Shown here in pieces: positions 7,799 through 22,011 of a stretch of 41,534 nucleotides of DNA. Below the pieces are notes generated by a model. That model worked only from the letters and a program-made list of their open reading frames with translations. It searched no databases and had not been told where the DNA came from. Where the stretch lies: positions 1 to 41,534 of the forward strand of contig JASBRS010000017.1 in NCBI GenBank assembly GCA_030149325.1. Direction: 5' to 3'. Within the stretch, counting starts at the first letter, position 1, and every line of letters starts with the position of its first letter. The position numbers were made by a program, and so were the translations under genes. The DNA is from Deinococci bacterium (GTDB taxonomy: Bacteria; Deinococcota; Deinococci; Deinococcales; Trueperaceae).

Positions 7799-8890
7799 TC
7801 AGGTCGGGCTCCCGGCGCCGGTCGCGCCGAGGTGGGCGAGGGCCGCGCGCAGCACCCGCACCGAGGCGAGGTACTCGTCGACGGCCAGACGCTCCTCGGG
7901 GGTGTGGTCGAGCGCGGCGTCGCCCGGCCCGTAGGCCAGCATCGGCACGTCCCAGCTCGGCGCCACCACGTTCATGTCGGAGGTCCCGGTCTTGACCTTG
8001 GCCCGCGGGCGGCCGCCGTTGGCGCGGATGGCCACCCGGAAGGCGCGTGCCAGCGAGGAGTCGCGTTCGCCGCGGTAGGCGCGCTCGTGCCCACTCGAGC
8101 TCACCGCGACGCCCTCCGGGAGCGCGAGCTCCGACAGCCACGCCGCCAGCTCGTGGGGGGGCCAGCGCGGCGGGAGCCGGAAGCCCAGCGTGGCGACGCA
8201 GCCTTGCGTCAGGCCGTCGTTGTCGGACGACAGCGCCTGCAGCGACAGCTGCAGCGCATCGAAACGTCCCTCCACGCCCTCGTTGTCGGCCCGCACGGCG
8301 TCGCGCACGGCGGTGTAGGCGTCCACCGCCAGCTCCGCCGCGGTCGGCTCGTCGCGCGAGGAGTGGGCGTTGGGACGTCGTGCCTCGAGGCGCGCGAGCA
8401 GGCGGCCCTTGTAGCCGAGGGTGTAGGCGTCCCAACCGCTCGGCTCGCCGATGATCACCAGGTCCGGCCGCTCGTAGACGCGCACGGCGTGGCGCGCGCC
8501 CTTGCTGGAGGGCGCCTCCTCCTCCACCGCGCCGATCAAGCGGACGTGCAGCGCGCCCCGCAGCCCCTCCGGCAACCCCGCCACCGCGGCGATCGCAGCG
8601 CACAGGCTGCCCTTGGCATCCACCGCGCCGCGTCCGTGCAGCACGCCGCCCTCGAGGCGCACCGGGATGTCGCCGGGGACGGTATCGATATGGCCCAGCA
8701 CGGTGACGTTGAGCGGGCCGTGGCCCCATACCGCCACGGCGTTGCCGGCCTCGTCCACGAACGTCTCGTCGGCGAAGGGCGCCATCGCCTCGACCAGCAG
8801 CGCCGCCACCGCGGCCTCGCTGCCCGACGGGCTGGGCGTCGCGACCGCCGAGCGCAGCAGCTCGACGGGATCGAGCTCGGCCGCGCTCAC
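7799..8890 (-). CDS. lysK: [LysW]-lysine hydrolase
   Basis: 363 residues, an M20-type zinc peptidase. It performs the last step of LysW-dependent lysine synthesis, releasing lysine from the C-terminal glutamate of LysW. Metal and catalytic motifs are in order: GHIDTVPG (H67, D69), GRGAVDAKGS (D91), VEEEAPSSKGA (E123/E124), GEPSGWD, TSDMN, and a late histidine in ALDHTPEE. GEPSGWD and TSDMNV favour LysK over generic ArgE/DapE. The GTG start overlaps the lysJ stop (GTGA), so translation is probably coupled. It is the last gene of the lysine operon, and 88 bases separate it from the next gene on this strand. A role with LysW-ornithine as well is possible, as reported for some relatives, but no LysW-dependent arginine genes are seen here. 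Confidence 0.94.
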   Translation of the reverse strand: MSAAELDPVELLRSAVATPSPSGSEAAVAALLVEAMAPFADETFVDEAGNAVAVWGHGPLNVTVLGHIDTVPGDIPVRLEGGVLHGRGAVDAKGSLCAAIAAVAGLPEGLRGALHVRLIGAVEEEAPSSKGARHAVRVYERPDLVIIGEPSGWDAYTLGYKGRLLARLEARRPNAHSSRDEPTAAELAVDAYTAVRDAVRADNEGVEGRFDALQLSLQALSSDNDGLTQGCVATLGFRLPPRWPPHELAAWLSELALPEGVAVSSSGHERAYRGERDSSLARAFRVAIRANGGRPRAKVKTGTSDMNVVAPSWDVPMLAYGPGDAALDHTPEERLAVDEYLASVRVLRAALAHLGATGAGSPT

Positions 8891-10083
8891 GAGGCCAGGA
8901 CGCGCGCCACCCTCGCCACCACCTCGTCGACCTGCGCCGGGGTGATGACCAGCGGCGGCAGGAAGCGGATGACGGTGGCGCCGCCGGAGATGGTGAGCAC
9001 GCCGGCGTCGCGGAGCGCCGCGATGACGGGCGCCACCTTCTCCTTGAGCTCGACGCCGATCATCAGTCCGCGCCCACGCACCTCGCGCACGCGCTCGCTG
9101 CCGATGCCGCGGATCCCCTGCATCAGGCGCTCGCCCATGGCGCGCGCGTGCTCCATCAGACCGCGCTCGTCGAGCTCCTCGAGCACCGCCAGGGCCGCGG
9201 CGCTCGCCAACGGGTTGCCGCCGAAGGTGGTGCCGTGGCCGCCCTTGGGCATGCTGGCGGCGATGGCATCGGTCATGAGCACCGCACCGATGGGCACGCC
9301 CCCCGCCAGTCCCTTCGCCAACGTCACGATGTCGGCGCTCACGCCATAGGCCTCGCTCGCCAGGAAGGTGCCTGTGCGCCCCACGCCGCACTGGATCTCG
9401 TCGAACACCAGCACGGCGCCCGTACGCTCGGTGATGTCGCGGGCGGCGCGCAGGTACTCGGGGTCGGCCGCATGGATGCCGCCCTCCCCCTGCACCGGCT
9501 CGAGCAGCACCGCCGCGGTCTCCTCGTCGACCGCCGCGCGCAGCTCGTCGACGTCGTTGTAGCGCACGAAGGTCACCTCCATCCCCAACGGCGCGAAGGG
9601 CTCGCGGTACTTCGGCTCCCAGGTCATCGGCAGCACCCCCAGGGTGCGGCCCGAGAAGCCGCGCTTGGCGGCCACGAAGCGCCTTCGCCCGGTCGCCACC
9701 CGCGCCCACTTGAGGGCGGCCTCGTTGGCCTCGCTGCCGGAGTTGCACAGGAACACGCGGTTCAGCGGCGGCGGCACATGGCGGAACAGGCGCTCGACGA
9801 AGGCGGTTCGGGTGTCGTTGCCGAGGTTCTGCGGGCACACGATGAGGCGTTCGGCCTGGTCGGCGATCGCCCGCGCCAGACGGGCGTTGCCGTGGCCCAC
9901 GCTGGCGACGGCGATCCCGGCCATGCAGTCGAGGTACTCCCTGCCCTCGGCGTCCACCACCACGGCGCCGTCGCCGCGCACGAACACCACGTCGGGATCC
10001 CACAGCCCCGAACGGTGCTCGGCATCGCGCGCCAGCACCGCCTCGGTGCGGGTCGGTCGCGTACGTTCCTCGAGGTCGGTCAT
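8887..10083 (-). CDS. lysJ: [LysW]-aminoadipate semialdehyde transaminase
   Basis: 398 residues, class III (acetylornithine-type) PLP aminotransferase. It converts LysW-bound aminoadipate semialdehyde to LysW-lysine using glutamate. Visible family features are CNSGSEANEAALKWAR, EPVQGEGGI, FDEIQCGVGRTG and the PLP lysine K257 in TLAKGLAGG. Length is normal. On sequence alone it could be an acetylornithine aminotransferase; its place between lysZ and lysK decides the call. The ATG has a GGGAG box. A 46-base gap with a GC-rich inverted repeat separates it from lysZ, and its stop overlaps the lysK start. Confidence 0.93.
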   Translation of the reverse strand: MTDLEERTRPTRTEAVLARDAEHRSGLWDPDVVFVRGDGAVVVDAEGREYLDCMAGIAVASVGHGNARLARAIADQAERLIVCPQNLGNDTRTAFVERLFRHVPPPLNRVFLCNSGSEANEAALKWARVATGRRRFVAAKRGFSGRTLGVLPMTWEPKYREPFAPLGMEVTFVRYNDVDELRAAVDEETAAVLLEPVQGEGGIHAADPEYLRAARDITERTGAVLVFDEIQCGVGRTGTFLASEAYGVSADIVTLAKGLAGGVPIGAVLMTDAIAASMPKGGHGTTFGGNPLASAAALAVLEELDERGLMEHARAMGERLMQGIRGIGSERVREVRGRGLMIGVELKEKVAPVIAALRDAGVLTISGGATVIRFLPPLVITPAQVDEVVARVARVLAS

Positions 10084-10110
10084 GCCCGGCTCTCCCTTCG
10101 CTGGAGCGCG

Positions 10111-10129
10111 TGACGAGCCCTCGGGCCCG

Positions 10130-10132
<3 letters not shown>
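10111..10132. repeat. Inverted repeat between lysZ and lysJ
   Basis: Ten-base arms TGACGAGCCC and GGGCCCGTCA pair with one mismatch around a 2-base centre (usable loop 4). The repeat overlaps the lysZ stop codon. With no U-run it may only slow transcription or shield an mRNA end. Confidence 0.4.
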
Positions 10133-10956
<824 letters not shown>

Positions 10957-10960
<4 letters not shown>

Positions 10961-11387
10961 GACGCCTCCCCGAAGCGGATCATGAAGCGCCGCAGGGCTT
11001 CGCCCTCCAGCGCAGCGAAGCCGAGCCGCCGGTACAGCGCGTGCGCGTCGTGGGTGAACAGCGTCCACTGGCGCACCGAGGCCAGCTCGGGATCTTCGAG
11101 GATGCAGCCGAGAAGGAAGGTCGCGAGGCCGCGCCCGCGCTCGGGCTCGAGCACGAAGACGTCGGCCAGGTAGGCGAAGGTGAGGCGGTCGGTGACGGCG
11201 CGGGCGAAGCCCACCTGGCGGCCGCCCTCGTACAGGCCGTAGCAGCGGCTGTGCTCCACGGCACGCGCCACCTCCTCCCGCGTCCTCCCCCGCGCCCAGT
11301 AGCTGGCGGTGAGGAAGGCGTGCATCATGTCCAGGTCGAGCCTCGCGGCATCGGTATCGACCTCGAGCGCGCCGGAGCGCCAGCTGC

Positions 11388-11391
<4 letters not shown>
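10957..11391 (-). CDS. GNAT-family N-acetyltransferase
   Basis: 144 residues. The acetyl-CoA pyrophosphate loop is RGRGLATFLLG after VFVLEPE, and the C-terminal ALYRRLGF motif is the usual GNAT end strand and helix. The substrate is unknown. It is joined by stop/start overlaps to the DNA glycosylase gene upstream (ATGA) and to lysZ downstream (GTGA). It could be unrelated to lysine synthesis or could acetylate an amine in it; nothing in the sequence decides. Confidence 0.88.
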
Positions 11392-13714
<2,323 letters not shown>

Positions 13715-14581
13715 TCAGACCGTGACGACCTGCGAGGCGGCGTAGCGCACCACCCGCGCCGGGATGTCGACGCCGGTGGTGGTGACCGAGTTGCGGAACT
13801 CCATGGTGTGGTTGACCTCGACCACCAGCAGGCCCCGCTCCGACTCCACCACGTCGACCGCCAGCACCCCTCCGCCCACGGCCCGGGCGGCCGCCGCGGC
13901 GACCTCCACGAGCTCGTCGGTGAGCGGGCAGTTGGCGGCGCTGCCGCCGCGGGCGGTGTTGGTGATCCAGTGGTCGCTGGAACGGTAGATGGCGGCGATG
14001 ACCTCGTCGCCGACCACGAAGGCGCGGATGTCGCGGCCCGGCTTGCGGACGAACTCCTGCACGTAGAACACCTTGTGCTGTGGCCCGCCCAGCACCTCCT
14101 TGTGCTCCAGCACCGCCTCGACGGCGTCGCGATCGGAGAGCTTCGAGACCATGCGGCCCCAGCTCCCCACCACCGGCTTCAGCACCACCGGGTAGCCGAA
14201 GCGCTCGCACAGCTCCAGCACCGCCTCCACGGTGAAGGCCACCCCGGTCCGCGGGGTGGGCACGCCGGCGGCCGCCAGGGCGGCGTTGGTGGCCAGCTTG
14301 TCGCCGCAGGTCTCGATCACCGCGGGGCGGTTCACGACCACCGCGCCGCCGGCGGTGTAGACCCGACTCAGCGCCAGGCCGCGCGTCTGCGACAGGCAGC
14401 GCTCGATCACGACGTCGTAGGGCGACGGTTCGAAGGCGCTGAAGTCGACGACCTGGTGGGGCGCGTACACCTGCTCGAACGGCACGCCGGTGCGCTCGAA
14501 GGCCTCGAAGAGCATGCGCTCCTCCGGCCGGAGCCGGTCGTAGACGACCGCGATCCTCGGGACTGCGCCCACCGTGGCCAC
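13715..14581 (-). CDS. lysX: LysW--alpha-aminoadipate ligase
   Basis: 288 residues, ATP-grasp ligase of the RimK/LysX type. It joins the alpha-amino group of aminoadipate to the C-terminal Glu of LysW, which protects it through the rest of the pathway. Visible motifs are [34 protein letters not shown], the NTARGG loop and the metal-binding [11 protein letters not shown], followed by TTTGVDIP. The GTG start lies 4 bases after the lysW stop, so ligase and carrier are made together. The enzyme looks intact even though its LysW partner has lost its cysteines. Confidence 0.95.
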   Translation of the reverse strand: MATVGAVPRIAVVYDRLRPEERMLFEAFERTGVPFEQVYAPHQVVDFSAFEPSPYDVVIERCLSQTRGLALSRVYTAGGAVVVNRPAVIETCGDKLATNAALAAAGVPTPRTGVAFTVEAVLELCERFGYPVVLKPVVGSWGRMVSKLSDRDAVEAVLEHKEVLGGPQHKVFYVQEFVRKPGRDIRAFVVGDEVIAAIYRSSDHWITNTARGGSAANCPLTDELVEVAAAAARAVGGGVLAVDVVESERGLLVVEVNHTMEFRNSVTTTGVDIPARVVRYAASQVVTV

Positions 14582-14585
14582 CGTC

Positions 14586-14750
14586 CTACTCGCCCCAGTC
14601 CTCGTCCTCTTCGGGGGCCGGCTCGAAGCGTACGGGCTCGAGCCCGACCACTTCGAGCTCCGCGCCCTCGTCGGTGACGACCAGCTCGCCCAGGGTCAAG
14701 GACGCCGGATCGACGTCGACACGGCCGTAGGGGGTGGTGAACGTCTGCAT
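14586..14750 (-). CDS. lysW: LysW amino-group carrier protein, cysteine-free variant
   Basis: 54 residues, the normal LysW length. LysW carries the pathway intermediates on its C-terminal glutamate. The tail PEEDEDWGE and the acidic [18 protein letters not shown] core match the family closely. Typical LysW proteins have a zinc ribbon with two CxxC pairs. Here the first is replaced by TTPYG (residues 5-9) and the second by TDEG (26-29), and the protein contains no cysteine at all. The reading frame is intact, with a strong AAGGAG box 7 bases before the ATG. The identity is not in doubt given the tail and the lysU/lysX neighbours. The fold must be held without zinc, or the ribbon has been replaced. 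Confidence 0.93.
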   Translation of the reverse strand: MQTFTTPYGRVDVDPASLTLGELVVTDEGAELEVVGLEPVRFEPAPEEDEDWGE

Positions 14751-14817
14751 GCTGCTTCTCCTTCTGGCGGCGGTGTGCCGCCCGTGCCTGGCCCGCGCGG
14801 GGGTTTCGGGCGCGCAT

Positions 14818-14838
14818 CCCTCCCCGGGCCTGGGAGGG
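14818..14838. repeat. Hairpin in the lysU-lysW gap
   Basis: CCCTCCC and GGGAGGG form a perfect 7-bp stem with a 7-base loop in the 106-base gap upstream of lysW. A processing or stability role that sets the higher lysW level a carrier protein needs is a guess. Confidence 0.4.
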
Positions 14839-14856
14839 CGCGTCGCAGGGTCGCGA

Positions 14857-15380
14857 TCAGTCCGGGAGCGCCTCGCCGGGGAAGCGTCCGTGGCGTTGGT
14901 AGAAGCGCAGCACCGAGCCCTCGGCCAGCACCTCACGCAGGAACTCGGGGACGCTCGGCAGCGGCAGCGCCTCCTCGGCGCCGTCGGCGGCGAAACGCAG
15001 CAGCCGCCCCCGGTCGAGCTCGAGTCGCACCCGGTCGCCCTCGGCCAGGGCGTCGACGAGGGCGTCGGAGGTGAAGGCGGGGATGCCGAGGTTGAGCAGG
15101 TTGCGGTAGTGGATGCGGGCGAACGAGCGCGCCACGATGGCGCCCACGCCGAGGATCTTGAGCGCCTGCGGGGCGTACTCGCGGCTCGAGCCCAGGCCCC
15201 AGTTGCGGCCGCCCACCAGCATGTCGCCGGCGCGCACCTCGGCCGCGAACTCGGGCCGCAGGTGGGCGAAGGCGTGAAGGTGGAAGCGGTCCTCACCCAC
15301 CATGAGGGGAGCGTACTTCCCCGGCAGCATGTCGTCGGTAGTGACGGCGTCGCCGAAGCGCCACACGCGATTGGGAGGGG

Positions 15381-15384
<4 letters not shown>
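14857..15384 (-). CDS. lysU: Homoaconitase small subunit
   Basis: 175 residues, the swivel domain of the aconitase superfamily. With LysT it converts homocitrate (via homoaconitate) to homoisocitrate. Marker segments are VWRFGDAVTTDDMLPGKY at the start and VGGRNWGLGSSREYAPQAL, which supplies the substrate-binding Ser/Arg. The ATG overlaps the lysT stop (ATGA). An isopropylmalate isomerase small subunit (LeuD) is the alternative by sequence, but the operon contains the aminoadipate pathway. It is followed by the 106-base gap before lysW, the largest gap in the operon. Confidence 0.92.
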
Positions 15385-18005
<2,621 letters not shown>

Positions 18006-18034
18006 ATGGTACGGGCCGAGGGCGCGCTTGTCAA
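18006..18034 (-). promoter_or_regulatory. Promoter of the lysine operon
   Basis: TTGACA (18029-18034), a 17-base spacer and TACCAT (18006-18011) on the minus strand. The -35 is a perfect consensus and the spacer is optimal. No other good promoter is seen upstream of the eleven-gene operon. Confidence 0.75.
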
Positions 18035-18177
18035 GCGATGGAAATACGATGAGAATCGGACTTTCTGTGGATTCGAAGGGGCTCCGACGGAACTGCCGAC
18101 GAACCCATCCGCCCCGCCGGCAGGCGCCTGGGTAACGCGCCCGGACCGGGCCCTGGACTTTCGATTCGAAAACGGGC

Positions 18178-18891
18178 TCAGACGCCGACCAGCACCAGCC
18201 CCAACGGGACCTCGCCGCGACCGTCGACCTGCACCAGCTCGGCCAGCTCGTCGTCGTAGAAGTCGGCCCGGAACTGACTGGCCAGCCCCATCGCCGCGCT
18301 GGCCAACGCCACCGCCTGCGCGGCCGCGCCGACGTCGAGACAGAGGTAGCGCAGGGCCCGCCCGCTGCCGCCGTCGCGGTGCCGCGCGAAGATGCCGGTG
18401 AAGACCAGCGCCACCGCCTGCGCGCCCACGTCGACGTCGTCGACCAGCGCCGCCGCCAGCCCCTCGCCGGGACCCCCGGTGGAGAGGTGCTCGAGGGTGT
18501 GGTCCCGGGGGTTGTAGTGGTAGACGCCGGCGAACAGGTCCTCGACCTGCAGCGCCACCAGGTAGGTCTCGACGCTGGAGACGCCGACCGCCGCGAGGTG
18601 GGTGCGCTCGTGCCCGAAGGTGAACCCGGCCGCGCCCCACAGCAGTTGCGAGAGCTGCGCCTGCTTGATGCGCCCGCCCTCCGCGACGCCGTCCCGCGCG
18701 CTCGACAGCACCGTCCACAGGCCCGAGCCCCCGCGCAGTTGCGGGACCGTCAGCGACGCCACCTCGCGCGGGTTGGCGTAGACCTTGTAGGGCGGCGCCA
18801 CGCGCGCCCGCGAGCGCGGCACGTTGCCACGGCGGAACTTGGTTTGGGCGTGGAACTCCGCCCCGATCGACTTGTCACGGCTGTGGGCCAC
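18178..18891 (-). CDS. SagB-type nitroreductase-family dehydrogenase
   Basis: 237 residues, FMN nitroreductase fold of the SagB/ThcOx class. Marks are the N-terminal FHAQTKFRRG and RGGSGLW segments, GGRIKQAQLSQLLWGAAGFT, the RTHLAAVGVSSVETYLVA stretch (equivalent to the PSaGaRypie region), GVYHYNPRDHTLE, and a late FTGIFAR strand. SagB enzymes oxidise azolines in peptide natural products, but no YcaO cyclodehydratase or precursor peptide is nearby, so this looks like a stand-alone relative of unknown substrate. The GTG start has a weak GGAG box and a TAGACT hexamer at 18908-18913. It diverges from mutY across a 15-bp perfect inverted repeat. Confidence 0.8.
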   Translation of the reverse strand: MAHSRDKSIGAEFHAQTKFRRGNVPRSRARVAPPYKVYANPREVASLTVPQLRGGSGLWTVLSSARDGVAEGGRIKQAQLSQLLWGAAGFTFGHERTHLAAVGVSSVETYLVALQVEDLFAGVYHYNPRDHTLEHLSTGGPGEGLAAALVDDVDVGAQAVALVFTGIFARHRDGGSGRALRYLCLDVGAAAQAVALASAAMGLASQFRADFYDDELAELVQVDGRGEVPLGLVLVGV

Positions 18892-18916
18892 GGGTGCTCC
18901 GTCGTCGAGTCTAGCA

Positions 18917-18955
18917 CCCCGGGGCCGGCGGTCCTCGCGGCCGCCGGCCCCGGGG
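18917..18955. repeat. Perfect 15-bp inverted repeat between divergent genes
   Basis: Arms 18917-18931 and 18941-18955 (CCCCGGGGCCGGCGG and its exact complement) flank a 9-base centre. The genes on both sides diverge, so it is not a shared terminator. It lies just upstream of both predicted -10 boxes, where an operator could sit. Confidence 0.7.
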
Positions 18956-18960
18956 TTGGG

Positions 18961-18966
18961 TAGGCT
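18961..18966 (+). promoter_or_regulatory. -10 box (TAGGCT) of mutY
   Basis: TAGGCT ends 6 bases before the mutY GTG, so the mRNA probably begins at the start codon. No ribosome binding site is present. Confidence 0.5.
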
Positions 18967-18972
18967 GGGCGC

Positions 18973-19974
18973 GTGCCCTGCGAGCTGACCGACTGGTTCC
19001 GGCAGCACCGCCGCGACCTGCCCTGGCGCGGCGCCGCCGACCGTGCCGACCCCTACCGGGTGCTGGTGGCCGAGGTGATGCTGCAGCAGACCCGGGTGGA
19101 CACCGTGGTCCCCTACTACCGACGCTGGATGGAGCGCTTCCCGACCGTCGCCGCCCTCGCCGAAGCCGACACCGACGAGGCGTTGCGGGCGTGGCAGGGG
19201 CTCGGCTACTACCGTCGGGCGTTGCGCCTCCACGCGGTTGCGCGCGAGCTGGCGGGGCCCCGCGGCGGCGTGTGGCCGACCTCGCCCGACGGCCTCCGGG
19301 AGCTCCCGGGCATCGGCCCCTACACGGCGGCGGCGGTCGCGGCCCTGGCCTTCGGCGCTCCCGTCGTCGCCGTCGACGGCAACGTGCGCCGGGTCGCTGC
19401 CCGTCTCGAGGGCCTGGCCCGCCTGCCGTCCGACCGGGCGGTCGCCGCACGCCTGCACGAGCGCCTGACGTGCAGCGGCGGCGCGCCCGGGGCGCCGCTC
19501 GCCGAGGCCCTCATCGAGCTCGGAGCCCTGGTGTGCACGCCACGCGCCCCCGCCTGCGACCGGTGCCCCCTGCGCCCCGACTGCGTCGCCGCCGACGCCG
19601 GCACGCCGCAGGCCTTCCCGGCGCCCCGCCGCGGCCACGCCGTCCCCGAGCGCCGCCGTTGGGCGCTGGTGGCCCTCGACGGGGGCGGCCTGTGGCTCCA
19701 CCAGCGCGGCGCCGAGGGCATGCTCCCGGGCCTGTGGGGGTTCCCCCAGGTCGAGGCGCCGCCGCGGGGAGCTTCCTGCCTGCCGAGCCTCCGCCACAGC
19801 TACAGCCACTTCCGGCTCGAGCTCACGCCGGCCCTGGTCGATCCCGGCGGCGGCCTCCCCGAAGGCTCCCGCCGCCACGCCTGGCACGACCTTCCGAGGC
19901 TGGCGCTGTCGACCGTCGACGTGAAGGTGCTCGAGCGCTTGAGGGCGGAGGGGCTGGCGCCGGCGGTATCCTGA
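18973..19974 (+). CDS. mutY: A/G-specific adenine DNA glycosylase
   Basis: 333 residues. It removes adenine paired with 8-oxoguanine. The catalytic Glu is E34 in EVMLQQTRV, the helix-hairpin-helix is LPGIGPYTAAAVAALAFG (111-128), and the catalytic Asp is D135 in VAVDGNVRRV. The [4Fe-4S] loop C188-x6-C195-x2-C198-x5-C204 is intact. A C-terminal NUDIX-like 8-oxoG recognition domain starts near 220 and carries the HSYSHFRL loop. The GTG start directly follows a -10 box and is probably leaderless. The thioesterase gene begins 5 bases after the stop. Confidence 0.96.
   Translation: MPCELTDWFRQHRRDLPWRGAADRADPYRVLVAEVMLQQTRVDTVVPYYRRWMERFPTVAALAEADTDEALRAWQGLGYYRRALRLHAVARELAGPRGGVWPTSPDGLRELPGIGPYTAAAVAALAFGAPVVAVDGNVRRVAARLEGLARLPSDRAVAARLHERLTCSGGAPGAPLAEALIELGALVCTPRAPACDRCPLRPDCVAADAGTPQAFPAPRRGHAVPERRRWALVALDGGGLWLHQRGAEGMLPGLWGFPQVEAPPRGASCLPSLRHSYSHFRLELTPALVDPGGGLPEGSRRHAWHDLPRLALSTVDVKVLERLRAEGLAPAVS
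19967..19972 (+). promoter_or_regulatory. -10 box (TATCCT) of thioesterase gene
   Basis: TATCCT at the very end of mutY lies 7 bases before the next ATG, the same geometry as the other leaderless starts here. Co-transcription from mutY is equally possible. Confidence 0.35.
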
Positions 19975-19979
19975 GAGCC

Positions 19980-20405
19980 ATGCCTGATCCCGACGACGCC
20001 GTCCTGCACCTGCGCGTGCGCTTCGCCGAGACCGACCAGATGGGGATCGCCCACCACGCGGTCTACCCGGTGTGGATGGAGGCAGGGCGGGTGGAGTGGC
20101 TCCGCGCCCACGGTCTGTCCTACCGCAGCATCGAGGACAGCGGGGTGTCGCTGGCCGTCTCCGGCCTGGAGGTGCGCTTCCGCCGTTCGGCGCGCTTCGA
20201 CGACGCCATCGCCGTCCACACCCGACTGGTGGAGGCGCGGAGCCGCCGCATGCGCTTCGTCTACCGCCTGCTGAACGAGGACGACGGCGGGCTGATCGCG
20301 ACCGGCAGTAGCGAGCACGTGCCCACCGATCGCGAGGGGCGCGCCCTGCGCCTGCCGGAAGCGTGGCTGCGCCCCATCGCCGCCCTGGTCGAGCGGCCGG
20401 ACTGA
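19980..20405 (+). CDS. Acyl-CoA thioesterase, 4HBT (YbgC-like) family
   Basis: 141 residues, single hot-dog domain of usual length. The family signature RFAETDQMGIAHHAVYPVWM (catalytic Asp in ETDQMG) is followed by EAGRVEWLRAHG. It hydrolyses acyl-CoA thioesters; the natural substrate cannot be told from sequence. The ATG has no Shine-Dalgarno box but follows TATCCT by 7 bases. It lies 5 bases after mutY and 76 before guaB. Confidence 0.9.
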   Translation: MPDPDDAVLHLRVRFAETDQMGIAHHAVYPVWMEAGRVEWLRAHGLSYRSIEDSGVSLAVSGLEVRFRRSARFDDAIAVHTRLVEARSRRMRFVYRLLNEDDGGLIATGSSEHVPTDREGRALRLPEAWLRPIAALVERPD

Positions 20406-20445
20406 AGGCGCGGGGGGCCGCCACGGGGGTCGCCGGCGGCCGGAC

Positions 20446-20451
20446 TATACT
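20446..20451 (+). promoter_or_regulatory. -10 box (TATACT) upstream of guaB
   Basis: TATACT lies 7 bases before the ATG of an 8-codon upstream frame and 30 bases before the guaB ATG. The -35 region is GC-rich and not recognisable. Confidence 0.55.
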
Positions 20452-20458
20452 GGGCGCC

Positions 20459-21984
<1,526 letters not shown>

Positions 21985-21986
21985 CT

Positions 21987-22001
21987 CCCGGCACGTCCGG
22001 G
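21987..22001. terminator. Small hairpin between convergent guaB and bshC
   Basis: CCCGG-CACGT-CCGGG lies in the 27-base gap between the two convergent stop codons. The 5-bp stem has no U-run, so it is at best a weak bidirectional terminator. Confidence 0.3.
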
Positions 22002-22011
22002 CCGCAAAGGC

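Noticed and set aside
5860-7995. A 711-codon plus-strand open frame, and other long antisense frames over guaB, bshC, purF, purL, folD and the lysine genes
   Set aside because: All lie opposite genes with clear family motifs (or, for 5824-7710, with normal composition) and have complement-like composition.
18139-18151. GCCCGGACCGGGC palindrome as terminator of the sagB-like gene
   Set aside because: It allows only a 5-bp stem with a 3-base loop and no U-run; such short GC palindromes are common here.
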